Shown here in pieces: positions 26,578 to 35,618 of a stretch of DNA of 64,000 bases. The stretch covers positions 6,176-70,175 of the forward strand of contig JAEXJM010000020.1 in the NCBI GenBank assembly GCA_023449275.1, read 5' to 3'. Origin of the DNA: Pseudomonadota bacterium. GTDB lineage: Bacteria; Pseudomonadota; Gammaproteobacteria; Burkholderiales; Burkholderiaceae_D. Each line of letters begins with the position of its first letter. Within the stretch, counting starts at the first letter, position 1. The position numbers were made by a program, and so were the translations under genes. The notes under the pieces were generated by a model that did not search any database, had not been told where the DNA came from, and was given only the letters and a program-made list of their open reading frames with translations.

Positions 26578-28062
26578 ATGAGATCAGTCTGGATTGCAGA
26601 TGACGACGATTCCATTCGCTGGGTATTGGAAAAAGCGCTTTCACGTGAAAGCATCCCTTTGAGAATGTTTTCCTGTGCCGATGAGGTTTTGCTGGCGCTG
26701 GAAGATGACGTCCCGCAGGTACTGGTATCGGATATCCGTATGCCAGGCATGTCCGGTCTTCATTTGCTTGAAAAGGCACGTGAGCGTTTCCCTCAATTGC
26801 CCATTATTATCATGACGGCCTATTCGGATCTCGATTCGGCCGTATCCGCCTTTCAGGGGGGAGCTTTCGAGTATCTGGCAAAGCCTTTCGATCTCAACAA
26901 GGCCATAGATCTGATCAAGCGGGCCATGAAAGAAAATGAGAACGGCACTGTCGTTGAGAAGGCAATCGAGAGCGTTCCCGAAATCATCGGTCAGGCACCG
27001 GCCATGCAGGAAGTTTTCCGTTCCATCGGAAAACTGTCGCATTCCAATGCGACAGTTCTGGTTACAGGCGAATCCGGTACCGGCAAGGAACTGGTTGCCA
27101 GAGCATTGCACCGCCACAGCCCGCGTGCATCACAGCCTTTTGTCGCCCTGAACATGGCCGCTATCCCGAAAGACTTGCTGGAGTCGGAATTGTTCGGGCA
27201 TGAGAAAGGGGCTTTCACGGGAGCTCAGGTGATGCGGCGCGGGCGTTTTGAACAGGCGGAGGGCGGGACGCTCTTTCTTGATGAGATCGGCGATATGCCG
27301 CTGGATATGCAGACGAGGTTGCTGCGGGTATTGTCCGACGGTCACTTTTACCGGGTCGGTGGCAATCAGTCCGTTCGGGCGAATGTCCGGGTTGTCGCCG
27401 CGACCCACCAGAATCTGGAAAAGCTGGTCAGGGAAGGGGCTTTCCGGGAAGATCTTTTTCATCGCCTGAATGTTATCCGGTTGAGATTGCCGGGTTTGCG
27501 TGAGCGGCGGGAGGATATTCCGGTACTGGCAAGGCATTTTCTGAAACAGAGTGCGAAACAGCTTGGCGTTTCTGCCAAACGGCTGTCAAAGGAAGCGGTT
27601 GCCTTTTTGAGCCAGTGTTATTTTTCAGGAAACGTCAGGCAACTGGAAAATGTCTGTTACTGGCTGACCGTGATGATTCCGGGCCAGACAATCGAGGTCA
27701 AGGATTTGCCGGTGGAATTGCTGGAACCCGATGAAATGGCGAATGATTATGTCGAGGCGGCCAGACATGTTGCGGGACTGTCGGAAACGAAGCTCGACAA
27801 TCAGCTCACTGGACGCGCCGGAGATAAGGCGGCTTCCACCTCATGGGAAGAACCGCTTGAAACGAAAGTCCGGAAAATGTTGGAAGGGGGGGAAACCGGC
27901 CTGATGGACAGGCTCGGCTCTTCATTCGAAAAAATACTCATCAAAACCGCCTTGTCCCATACCAAAGGTCGAAGAAACGAGGCTGCTGTTCTATTGGGAA
28001 TAGGCCGCAATACGATCACCCGAAAAATCGCCGAACTGGGCCTTGACGATGCGACCGGGTGA
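26578..28062 (+). CDS. glnG: Nitrogen regulation response regulator NtrC
   Basis: Sigma-54 enhancer-binding activator. It has 494 residues: receiver domain starting VWIADDDDSIRWVLEKAL with phospho-Asp52 (SDIRMPGMSG) and AKPFD; AAA+ domain with Walker A GESGTGKE, sigma-54 contact loop GAFTGA and LFLDEIGDM; and a C-terminal Fis-type helix-turn-helix (RRNEAAVLLGIGRNTITRKI). ATG 26578 was preferred because NtrC proteins begin 4-5 residues before the acidic pocket; ATGs at 26566 and 26575 are alternatives. A segment of about 60 residues between AAA+ and HTH (around 390-450) is longer than in E. coli. Confidence 0.94.
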   Translation: MRSVWIADDDDSIRWVLEKALSRESIPLRMFSCADEVLLALEDDVPQVLVSDIRMPGMSGLHLLEKARERFPQLPIIIMTAYSDLDSAVSAFQGGAFEYLAKPFDLNKAIDLIKRAMKENENGTVVEKAIESVPEIIGQAPAMQEVFRSIGKLSHSNATVLVTGESGTGKELVARALHRHSPRASQPFVALNMAAIPKDLLESELFGHEKGAFTGAQVMRRGRFEQAEGGTLFLDEIGDMPLDMQTRLLRVLSDGHFYRVGGNQSVRANVRVVAATHQNLEKLVREGAFREDLFHRLNVIRLRLPGLRERREDIPVLARHFLKQSAKQLGVSAKRLSKEAVAFLSQCYFSGNVRQLENVCYWLTVMIPGQTIEVKDLPVELLEPDEMANDYVEAARHVAGLSETKLDNQLTGRAGDKAASTSWEEPLETKVRKMLEGGETGLMDRLGSSFEKILIKTALSHTKGRRNEAAVLLGIGRNTITRKIAELGLDDATG

Positions 28063-28164
28063 AACCGCATATCGGGCGGATAGAAAAATACACTTCATTT
28101 GGATTGATTTTTATTTGAAAATCGTCGAAGTTAGGCTAAATTGGGCGATTTTCACAAAAAATCT

Positions 28165-28193
28165 TTGACAAGAAAGTCGTATTCGCTTACATT
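28165..28193 (+). promoter_or_regulatory. Sigma-70 promoter of the NlpC/P60 gene
   Basis: TTGACA (28165-28170) and TACATT (28188-28193) are spaced 17 bases apart, 35 bases before the ATG at 28229. Confidence 0.7.
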
Positions 28194-28228
28194 TCCAGCT
28201 GTTCCCCAAATCAAACGGTTAATAGACA

Positions 28229-28834
28229 ATGGCGTTGAAAAAGCACTCCTTTTTTCGAAAATCATGTGCTTCTGCCGGAATGGCAGCGTTATTGTTCGGG
28301 ATAGTCCAATCTTCTGCCATGGCACAGGAAGCCATGCCGGACTCCGGTACATCGGCACCTGCCATGGAGCGCATCCACAACTTTACCCACAGGGCTACCG
28401 AGCTGGCCATGACGGCCATGACCCTGATCGGTTCGCATTACAAGTATGGCGGCAATTCTCCTGAAACGGGAATCGATTGCAGCGGTCTTGTGCGTTATGT
28501 ATTCAAGGAAGCGTGGGGAGCCACCCTGCCGCGCACGTCGCTGGAACTCAGCAGGGTCGGTGAGGAAGTGTCACGGGACGATCTCCAGCCGGGTGATCTG
28601 GTCTTTTACAATACCAGACGTCGCAGTTATTCCCATGTCGGGATTTATCTCGGCGACAACAAATTCATCCATGCGCCGTCCACCGGCAAGACAGTCCGCA
28701 TTGACAGTATGGATCTGGCCTACTGGAAATCCCGTTTCAACGGCGCACGCCGTATCACCAGTCCGCAAGACCGTCATAAGATCGAATCGGAAAAGGAAGA
28801 GATCCTTCAGGCTTTCCGTGACGATGTCGAATAA
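28229..28834 (+). CDS. Secreted NlpC/P60 peptidoglycan hydrolase
   Basis: 201 residues. Residues 1-32 form a Sec signal peptide (basic start, then MAALLFGIVQSSAMA and cleavage before QEA). The catalytic domain follows: cysteine in GIDCSGLVRYVF, first histidine in SHVGIYLGDN and third polar residue in FIHAPSTG. This fits a D,L-endopeptidase of the Spr/MepS type that cuts stem peptides in the periplasm. There is no lipobox cysteine near the cleavage site, so it is likely soluble. Monocistronic, with its own promoter. Confidence 0.88.
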   Translation: MALKKHSFFRKSCASAGMAALLFGIVQSSAMAQEAMPDSGTSAPAMERIHNFTHRATELAMTAMTLIGSHYKYGGNSPETGIDCSGLVRYVFKEAWGATLPRTSLELSRVGEEVSRDDLQPGDLVFYNTRRRSYSHVGIYLGDNKFIHAPSTGKTVRIDSMDLAYWKSRFNGARRITSPQDRHKIESEKEEILQAFRDDVE

Positions 28835-28851
28835 TCCGGCTTCATCTCATT

Positions 28852-30459
28852 TCATTTCCCGTTGCTGATATCCCTGGCGATCGCTTCGGCGACTTCGATG
28901 CCATCCACTGCCGAGGACAGGATACCTCCCGCATAACCGGCACCTTCTCCGGCCGGATAAAGGCCCCGGATATTGACACTTTGCAGGTCATTCCGGTTGC
29001 GGAGGATTTTGACGGGCGAGGATGTTCTGGTTTCCGTGCCGGTCAAAACAGCGTCGTGCAGTGAGAATCCCGGTATCGATTTCTCAAAAGCCGGAATGGC
29101 TTCCCTGAGGGCATCGATGGCGAAGCCCGGCAAGGCATCAGCAAGATTGCAGGGAGTGACACCGGGCGTGTATGAGGGGATTACGGTACCGAGTCTGGTG
29201 GAAGGCCGGTTTTTCAGGAAATCGCCGACGAGCTGGCAGGGGGCGTTGTAGTTGGAACCGCCCAGTTCGAAGGCTTTCTGTTCCAGTTCGCGCTGGAGGG
29301 CAATACCTGCCAGCGGGCCGCCGGGAAAGTCGTCTGGCGAAATGTCCACGACGATCGCTGCATTGGCATTCCGTTCATTTCGCGAATACTGGCTCATGCC
29401 GTTGGTGACCAGCCTGCCCGGCTCGGAAGCGGCGGCGACGACTGTCCCGCCGGGACACATGCAGAAGCTGTAAACGGTTCGGCCGTTTTTGCAGTGATGC
29501 ACGAGTTTGTAATCCGCCGCACCTAACAGGGGATTGCCGGCGGAGGGACCCAGACGGCATTCATCGATCATGGATTGCGGATGTTCGATACGGAAACCGA
29601 CAGAGAAGGGCTTGGCTTCGAGCGTCACCCCCCGTTTGTGGAGCATTTCAAACGTGTCTCGCGCACTGTGGCCCGGCGCGAGAATGACGTGGCTGGAATG
29701 AATCGTTTTTCCGTCCTGCAAAATGACGCCGCGGATTTGTCCGTTATCGATGATCAGGTCATCGACCCGGCTTTCATAGTGGTATTCACCACCCAGCGAT
29801 ATGATCTCTTCCCGTATTTCCTCAATGATCCTGACGAGCCTGAACGTACCGATATGCGGTTTCCCGATGTAGAGAATTTCCTCCGGCGCACCGGCCTTGA
29901 CCAGTTCGTTTAAGACTTTCCGGCCGTAATGCTTCGGGTCGCGGATCTGGGTGTGCAGTTTCCCATCGGAAAACGTACCGGCACCGCCCTCGCCGAACTG
30001 GACGTTCGATTCCGGATTCAGTTGCCGTTCACGCCAGAAGCCGAAGGTGTCTTTGGTACGTTCCCGAACGTTTTTGCCGCGTTCGAGAATGATCGGTCTG
30101 AAACCGCTCTGGGCCAGTATCAGTGCCGCGAACAGCCCGCAGGGCCCGCAGCCCACGACAATCGGGCGCAAAAAAGGCCTGTCAGGTGCCTTGGCGACGA
30201 ACCGGTAGGTCATGTCAGGTGCTTTGCGGATATGGGGATGACCTTCGAACTGCCGCAACAGGGAGGTTTCATTCGTGACGTCCACATCAATGGTATAAGA
30301 AAAGACAATGGCCGATTTCTTGCGCGCATCGTAATTTCTGCGATAAATCGTAAAGCCGCCCATTTCATTTTCAGTGATAAGAAGGCGGTCGAGTATGGCT
30401 TTTTTGAGTTCCTGATCGTTATGATCGATGGGAAGCCGGATTTCTGTCAGTCGCAACAT
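28852..30459 (-). CDS. FAD-dependent dehydrogenase (COG2509 family)
   Basis: 535-residue predicted flavoprotein. An N-terminal domain of about 95 residues precedes a Rossmann FAD site, PIVVGCGPCGLFAALILAQSG, with ILERGKNVRERTKD after it. The family hallmark FGEGGAGTFSDGKL follows, then GHSARDTFEMLHKRGV and a C-terminal YPAGEGAGYAGGILSSAVDG that closes the flavin site. Members are often annotated uncharacterised FAD-dependent dehydrogenase; the substrate is unknown. It converges with the NlpC/P60 gene. Confidence 0.85.
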   Translation of the reverse strand: MLRLTEIRLPIDHNDQELKKAILDRLLITENEMGGFTIYRRNYDARKKSAIVFSYTIDVDVTNETSLLRQFEGHPHIRKAPDMTYRFVAKAPDRPFLRPIVVGCGPCGLFAALILAQSGFRPIILERGKNVRERTKDTFGFWRERQLNPESNVQFGEGGAGTFSDGKLHTQIRDPKHYGRKVLNELVKAGAPEEILYIGKPHIGTFRLVRIIEEIREEIISLGGEYHYESRVDDLIIDNGQIRGVILQDGKTIHSSHVILAPGHSARDTFEMLHKRGVTLEAKPFSVGFRIEHPQSMIDECRLGPSAGNPLLGAADYKLVHHCKNGRTVYSFCMCPGGTVVAAASEPGRLVTNGMSQYSRNERNANAAIVVDISPDDFPGGPLAGIALQRELEQKAFELGGSNYNAPCQLVGDFLKNRPSTRLGTVIPSYTPGVTPCNLADALPGFAIDALREAIPAFEKSIPGFSLHDAVLTGTETRTSSPVKILRNRNDLQSVNIRGLYPAGEGAGYAGGILSSAVDGIEVAEAIARDISNGK

Positions 30460-30592
30460 GGAGTGTGAACGCGGTAGTGTCAGTCATGATCAGGCAAAAG
30501 GCTCTGACCCGTTTCAGGATGTATTGTACATTGCTTCATGACCGGAAATGAAATCGACTCGTGTGGCTGATCCGTGCGTCAGAAACGGAAAG

Positions 30593-30618
30593 AAAAAAGC
30601 CTTCCCGAAAGGGAAGGC
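30593..30618 (-). terminator. Terminator of the gadB-glsA-gadC operon
   Basis: On the minus strand GCCTTCCC-TTTC-GGGAAGGC is followed by TTTTTT, 32 bases after the gadC stop. Confidence 0.9.
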
Positions 30619-30649
30619 CTGAAGTGATAAGGGATAAGGAATGGTCCGC

Positions 30650-32221
30650 TTATTTGGTGGTGGTATTCGGTGGAGTACCTGTTGCTGTGGCGGCAGCGGT
30701 AACCGCAGCAGGGTTTTCCAGATCCTGCAATGGAGCGGAATAGGCGTCGGTTTCGCTTTTCGGCGCCATTTGCCAGGACGGTTTTCTGACAGCATAGAAA
30801 ATGAATGGTGGCGCACCGGTCACGATCAGTCCGGCAACCAGAATGCCGATGTATTCGAGTACCGGCATATTGCTGAACTGGCTGGGTGGAATCAGGCCGA
30901 AAATGATGGCCAGAATTGTCGCTGCCAGACCCAGATAACACCAGAAGTGCAGACCTTTCAGCACGAAACCGCGTTTGACATGAGGCTGGGTCTTGCGCAG
31001 TTTCATGGCCGACATGAACATGAAGATGTAAATGATCAGGTACATCAGGGCCGCCATCGCGGAAATCATCCAGAACGCGTCCGAGACGTTGTCGATGAAA
31101 ATATAAATGGTCGACAACAGGGTAACCAGAATTGCCTGCAGGATGAGGATGTTCGACTGGACGCCGTTTTTGTTGACTTTCTGCAAAATCGGAGGGAAGC
31201 AACCGGATTTGCCGACAAACAACAAACCTTTGGATGGGCCGGCTGTCCAGGAAAGCACCCCACCCAATGCACCGATGATCAGCAGTGCACCCATGATCGG
31301 AGTGATCCATGTCGTATGGAAAGCGTCGAAGAAGGCGGCATAGGCCTGAATGACGCCAGCGGTCAGGCTGGTGGAGTCGGCAGGTACGACCAGTGAGATC
31401 GCGAGGGTCGGTGGAATGAAAATCAGCACGATCATGATTCCGGCCAGCAGAATGGCTTTCGGCATCTGGCGTTCCGGATTTTTCAGTTCACGGGCATGGA
31501 TCGCATTCATTTCAATGCCGGCATATGCCAGGAAGTTGCTGACGATCAGTACCAGACCGGCAATGCTGCCCACGAATTCTTTCCAGTAATCCGGATGCAA
31601 ATGGTGAACGCCTGCCGGGATATGGGTGCTTTCGTGGAATACGGATGGAATCATGGCGCTCCAGCTGATCGGTGCGGCGGACGGGTTGCCCATCGCCAGC
31701 CAGATGATGCCCAAAATGACCAGTGCGGCGGCTGGCAGAGCCGTACCCAGCAGCATGAACCATTTGGTGAATTTTGACAGCGTATCGAAGCCTTTCATGG
31801 CGAGGAACGTCGATGCCCAGTAAAAGACGATAATCACCACGCAGGTGAATACCCCGTTATTCGCCAGTTTCGGGTTGAACAGATAGGCCAGTGTACTGGC
31901 TGCAAAACCCAGGACAGACGGGTACCAGACGACGACCTCGATCCAGAGGAACCAGATCGCGAAGAAACCCAGACGATCTCCGTAAGCCTGTTTGACCCAG
32001 CCGTAAATACCACCGTTCCAGCCGGTACCCAGTTCGGATGCGACGAGAGCGACAGGAACGAAGAACAGGACGGCGGGAATCAAAAACAGCATGATGGAAC
32101 CAAGGCCGTAAACGGCCATGGCCGGAAGCGAACGAATACTTGCCACCGCAGCCACCATCATGAACGAGATGGTGAGCCACGAGATGTAAGCAGGTGCTTT
32201 AGTATTGGTAGTGGTAGCCAT
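30650..32221 (-). CDS. gadC: Glutamate/GABA antiporter GadC
   Basis: APC-superfamily antiporter of 523 residues that imports glutamate and exports GABA in acid. About 12 hydrophobic segments begin at ISWLTISFMMVAAVASIRSL. Family landmarks: ELGTGWNGGIYGWVKQAYG, AYAGIEMNAIHARELKNP and WTAGPSKGLLFVGKSG. The cytoplasmic C-terminal tail (after VRKPSWQMAPKSE) may be the pH-sensing plug, though it is Ala/Thr-rich here. ATG 32221 was chosen because GAAGAGGT lies 8 bases upstream. Third gene after gadB and glsA. Confidence 0.9.
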   Translation of the reverse strand: MATTTNTKAPAYISWLTISFMMVAAVASIRSLPAMAVYGLGSIMLFLIPAVLFFVPVALVASELGTGWNGGIYGWVKQAYGDRLGFFAIWFLWIEVVVWYPSVLGFAASTLAYLFNPKLANNGVFTCVVIIVFYWASTFLAMKGFDTLSKFTKWFMLLGTALPAAALVILGIIWLAMGNPSAAPISWSAMIPSVFHESTHIPAGVHHLHPDYWKEFVGSIAGLVLIVSNFLAYAGIEMNAIHARELKNPERQMPKAILLAGIMIVLIFIPPTLAISLVVPADSTSLTAGVIQAYAAFFDAFHTTWITPIMGALLIIGALGGVLSWTAGPSKGLLFVGKSGCFPPILQKVNKNGVQSNILILQAILVTLLSTIYIFIDNVSDAFWMISAMAALMYLIIYIFMFMSAMKLRKTQPHVKRGFVLKGLHFWCYLGLAATILAIIFGLIPPSQFSNMPVLEYIGILVAGLIVTGAPPFIFYAVRKPSWQMAPKSETDAYSAPLQDLENPAAVTAAATATGTPPNTTTK

Positions 32222-32268
32222 AAATACCTCTTCTTTGAAAACCGGACTTTTCGGTAAAAAGTCCCTTA

Positions 32269-33219
32269 TTATTTGTTGAGAAGACTCCAACCCAATTTTT
32301 CGCTCAGGAAAGCCCCCACTTTCTGTCCTTTCACACTGTTTCCGTAAACATCAAGGGGCGGGGCGAAAACGGCAAGGGCGCAAACGCCAGGTACGATGGC
32401 GAGAATGCCGCCACCGACGCCGCTCTTGCCGGGCAGACCGGTGTTGTACAGCCAGCTGCCCGTATTGTCATAAAGGCCGTTCATCGTCATTTCGGCCAGA
32501 ATCGGCTGGACATTTTCACGGCGGATGACTTGTTTTTTCGTGACCGGATTGACGCCGTGGTTGGCAATCGTTCCGCCCATGATCGCCAGATCACGGCAGG
32601 TGATCGCTACCGAACACTGGCGGGTATAGACGTCACAGGCCTGATCCGGATCGGTGAACATCTTGCCGCTGTTTTTCAACAGCCATGAAATACCCCGGTT
32701 ATGGGCGTTCGTATCCGATTCCGATTTATAGACTTCCTCGTTGACGGACAAATCCCTGCCGGCGAACAGGCTGTACGTACTGATGATCTGGTTCCATCGG
32801 TCGTCGGCCGATTTGGCGTTCAGCAGGCTGACGGTAGCGATGGCGCCGGCATTGTCGAACGGATTGCTCGGGTGTTCATTGTGCAGTTCCAGTGCGATGA
32901 CCGAGTTGAACGGCTCACCGGTGGCATCCGAACCAATGGTGGCAAGGAACTTGTCCCTGCCGATTTCCTCCAGCACTTTCGCCAGCGTGAAGACCTTGGA
33001 AATCGATTCGATCGCAAACTCGTATTTCGTATCGCCGACTTCAAGTACCTGTCCGTCAGGAAAACAGACGGCGATACCGAACAGGTCGGATGGGACAGAG
33101 GCCAGATACGGAATGTAGCTGGCATTTGCGCCGCCCTTGTCTGAGGAGATGGTCTGGTGAGCAGAGGTCATAAAGTCCAACACCTGTTTCCTTTGCTCCT
33201 GATTTTGATTGACGCTCAT
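32269..33219 (-). CDS. glsA: Glutaminase
   Basis: Serine-dependent beta-lactamase-fold glutaminase of 316 residues, hydrolysing glutamine to glutamate and ammonia. The catalytic Ser-x-x-Lys is in AIESISKVFTLAKVLE; other conserved blocks are FNSVIALELHNEHPSNPFDNAGAIA, CSVAITCRDLAIMGGTIANHG and GLPGKSGVGGGILAIVPG. Its place between gadB and gadC suggests the acid-induced role known for E. coli YbaS: ammonia consumes protons, and glutamate feeds the decarboxylase. Confidence 0.94.
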   Translation of the reverse strand: MSVNQNQEQRKQVLDFMTSAHQTISSDKGGANASYIPYLASVPSDLFGIAVCFPDGQVLEVGDTKYEFAIESISKVFTLAKVLEEIGRDKFLATIGSDATGEPFNSVIALELHNEHPSNPFDNAGAIATVSLLNAKSADDRWNQIISTYSLFAGRDLSVNEEVYKSESDTNAHNRGISWLLKNSGKMFTDPDQACDVYTRQCSVAITCRDLAIMGGTIANHGVNPVTKKQVIRRENVQPILAEMTMNGLYDNTGSWLYNTGLPGKSGVGGGILAIVPGVCALAVFAPPLDVYGNSVKGQKVGAFLSEKLGWSLLNK

Positions 33220-33277
33220 GTTATTGCCTTTACAAGAATGTTTTTATTTATTCCCTCTGCATGGAGGAATGGGTCGA

Positions 33278-34675
33278 TTATCTGCCGCTGTGGTTACCCA
33301 TCTGGGCTTCCTTGCCGGTAAAGCCGTGTGGCTGATGGCTGTCGAAGAAATCGATGGAGCGTTTGAAGTCTTCCAGCAGCAGGGAAGCCATGTCGGCGGA
33401 AAGGCCCTGTTTCACCAGAATGCGCTGTACGATGATGTTGTCGGCATGAGGTGGCAGGGAATAAGCCGGGACGAGCCATCCACGGGTTCTCAGATGATCG
33501 GCAAGGTCGTACAGGGTGTAATTGGTTTTCGCACCGTCCCTGATTTTCCAGGTCAGGGCAGGAATGCCATCCTGTTCCCTGCCGCTGTGGATCATGTCGA
33601 ACGGGCCGATCATTTGCAGTCCTTCAGCCAGCATCTGTGCCGTCTTGTAGCAGTCGCCGTGAATACGCTGGTAACCTTCCTTGCCCAGACGCAGCAGGTT
33701 GTAGTACTGGCAAATCACCTGACCGGCAGGGCGGGAAAAGTTCAGTGCGAAGGTCGGCAAATCTCCACCCAGATAGTTCACGTGGAAGATCAGGCCTTCC
33801 GGCAGATCTTTCGTTTCACGCCAGACGACCCAGCCTACCCCCAGAGGAGCCAGACCGAATTTGTGGCCGGACGTGCTGATGGATTTGACGCGTGGCAGGC
33901 GGAAATCCCATACCATTTCAGGAGCGCAGAACGGGGCGAGAAAACCACCGCTGGCACCGTCGACGTGGATGTCGATGTCCAGTCCTTTTTCCGCCTGAAG
34001 TTTATCAAGGGCGTCGGCAAGCGGTTTTACGGGTTCATACAGGCCGGTATAAGTCTGGCCCAGAGTCGGAACGACCACAATGGTGTTTTCATCGACCATC
34101 GAGAGCATGTCTTCCGGTGCCATGACGTAATGGTTGTCGCGCATGGGCATTTCGCGGATTTCAATGTCCCAGTAACGGGCGAATTTCAGCCAGCAAACCT
34201 GAACCGGGCCACAAACCATGTTGGGTTTGTCGATCGGTTTGCCTGCCGCTTTCCTTTTCGCACGCCAGCGCCACAGGGCGGCCAGACCGCCCAGCATACA
34301 GGCTTCACTCGAACCGACAGTCGAGGTGCCGATGGTAGTGGCGGAATCGGGTGCGTTCCACAGGTCGGCGATCATGTGCACACAGTAGTTTTCGATAGCG
34401 GCTGTCTGGGGATACTCGTCCTTGTCGATCATGTTCTTGTCGATCGACAGATCCATCAGAGCGTGCAGTTCTTCTTCTTCGAACGTCTGGCAGAAGGTCG
34501 CGAGATTCTGGCGGGCATTGCCGTCCAGATACAATTCGTCGTGAACGACCTGATAAACGTCGTAGGCGTTTTGCTCGTCATTGGGAAAGGTCTTTTTATT
34601 GGCTGCTTTCGAGACGAACGGGGAACCGAAGACCGGATCGTTACGGGTCAGGTCGGAATTGCTGAGATATGCCAT
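33278..34675 (-). CDS. gadB: Glutamate decarboxylase
   Basis: PLP enzyme converting glutamate to GABA and CO2 while consuming a proton. It has 465 residues, like E. coli GadB. Landmarks: TSTVGSSEACMLGGLAALWR, HVDGASGGFLAPF and the PLP lysine in STSGHKFGLAPLGVGW. The C-terminal LEDFKRSIDFFDSHQ carries a histidine near the end, as in pH-gated GadB. The start MAYLSNSD was chosen for its GGAGG 7 bases upstream. It leads the operon gadB-glsA-gadC (gaps of 58 and 47 bases). Confidence 0.95.
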   Translation of the reverse strand: MAYLSNSDLTRNDPVFGSPFVSKAANKKTFPNDEQNAYDVYQVVHDELYLDGNARQNLATFCQTFEEEELHALMDLSIDKNMIDKDEYPQTAAIENYCVHMIADLWNAPDSATTIGTSTVGSSEACMLGGLAALWRWRAKRKAAGKPIDKPNMVCGPVQVCWLKFARYWDIEIREMPMRDNHYVMAPEDMLSMVDENTIVVVPTLGQTYTGLYEPVKPLADALDKLQAEKGLDIDIHVDGASGGFLAPFCAPEMVWDFRLPRVKSISTSGHKFGLAPLGVGWVVWRETKDLPEGLIFHVNYLGGDLPTFALNFSRPAGQVICQYYNLLRLGKEGYQRIHGDCYKTAQMLAEGLQMIGPFDMIHSGREQDGIPALTWKIRDGAKTNYTLYDLADHLRTRGWLVPAYSLPPHADNIIVQRILVKQGLSADMASLLLEDFKRSIDFFDSHQPHGFTGKEAQMGNHSGR

Positions 34676-34714
34676 TGAAGCCTCCAGAGTGCTTAGCGGT
34701 TGATAACAGTTCAA

Positions 34715-34745
34715 TCCGTCAATACATAGAAATGATATTGACGGA
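34715..34745. repeat. 10-base perfect inverted repeat in the gadB leader
   Basis: TCCGTCAATA (34715-34724) and TATTGACGGA (34736-34745) are exact reverse complements 11 bases apart, 40 bases before the gadB ATG. The size and position suit an operator for an acid-response regulator, or a leader hairpin. No known consensus (such as the GAD box) was recognised. Confidence 0.6.
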
Positions 34746-35040
34746 ATTTCTTCATTTTTCCGGGTTGTCTGATGTGGCCAGTGATGTATCCGGATACGTG
34801 CCGGATTTTGTTTTCAGAAAACCAAACGGAAAAATCGTTTAATCGAACGGTTTAAATGTACCCGGACTGTCATTTCATCATTTGAGCTTCCTTAAACGGA
34901 CGAGGATTAAACGGGAGGCTCCTCACTGGAAAAGCGGAGGGTGACGGAGACAAAATACCTGCAGGTAATATTCCGGAACGGGGTTCGGACGATCCCATGG
35001 AAGACAGGAAAAACAAGGGAAAAATTTTCCGTCGGAAACA

Positions 35041-35069
35041 AAAAAACGGAATGGATTTGACCATTCCGT
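35041..35069 (-). terminator. Terminator of dps
   Basis: ACGGAATGG/CCATTCCGT stem with a 6-base loop; reading on the minus strand it ends in a run of seven Ts, 31 bases after the dps stop. Confidence 0.9.
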
Positions 35070-35099
35070 CAAAAGAAGGAAGAAAAGGCAGAAAGCGGA

Positions 35100-35618
35100 T
35101 CAGTGACCGGATGGATCGACATCCTGGGCCGCTTCAAACAGGAACCAGATACGTCTTTCCGTTTCGTCTATCCAGTTTTCGATCAGGCTGGCGGTAGCGA
35201 CATCGTTGTATTTGTCGCAGACTTCGTGTGCGTCCCGCATAAAACCCAGAAGGATCAGGTTGTCGTCTTTCAGTTCGTTCAACATGTCCAGAGGATCGAC
35301 GTAGGGCTCGTTATTGTCACGAATGCGCTGTTGCCCGGAAATTTCGCTGATGGAGTGCAGGGTCTGTGCTCCCAGTTTTCGGACGCGTTCGGCAATGACG
35401 TCCGTCATGTCGAAGAGCTGGTCACCATGTTCGTCGAACATCAGGTGGTAATCACGGAAATGCGGGCCGGAAAGGTGCCAGTGGAAATTCTTGGTTTTCA
35501 GGTAGAGCGCGAAAACGTCTGCCAGAATTGGATTCATCGCTTGCTGGATCCTGGTGATGCCTTCCGCAGACAGGTCGGAAGTGGTGCACAAACGGGAAAC
35601 AGGATTCGATTTTTTCAT
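35100..35618 (-). CDS. dps: Dps-family DNA-binding ferritin-like protein
   Basis: 172-residue dodecameric mini-ferritin that oxidises Fe(II) with peroxide and shields DNA. The inter-subunit ferroxidase site is in NFHWHLSGPHFRDYHLMFDEHGDQL, read as H...H...D...E, and the helix FDMTDVIAERVRKLG follows. ATG 35618 has GAGGT at ideal spacing. Upstream in-frame ATGs (35687, 35702) would add a Lys-rich tail but lack a ribosome site. It sits beside the acid-resistance operon but on its own transcript. Confidence 0.9.
   Translation of the reverse strand: MKKSNPVSRLCTTSDLSAEGITRIQQAMNPILADVFALYLKTKNFHWHLSGPHFRDYHLMFDEHGDQLFDMTDVIAERVRKLGAQTLHSISEISGQQRIRDNNEPYVDPLDMLNELKDDNLILLGFMRDAHEVCDKYNDVATASLIENWIDETERRIWFLFEAAQDVDPSGH

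Larger units (their letters stand above)
34676..35099. other. Intergenic region upstream of gadB
   Basis: 424 bases without a convincing gene. They hold the gadB leader with its inverted repeat (34715-34745) and the dps terminator (35041-35069). The central part contains repeated AACGG/TTAAA-type words around 34830-34855 but no recognised motif. Confidence 0.5.

Noticed and set aside
25590..26750. Minus-strand frame of 386 codons opposite ntrB
   Set aside because: Shadow of glnL; no start signal and no known domain.
33209..34678. Long plus-strand open frame (489 codons) over gadB
   Set aside because: It is the antisense shadow of gadB, whose PLP motif and full length are unmistakable; the plus frame has no domain.
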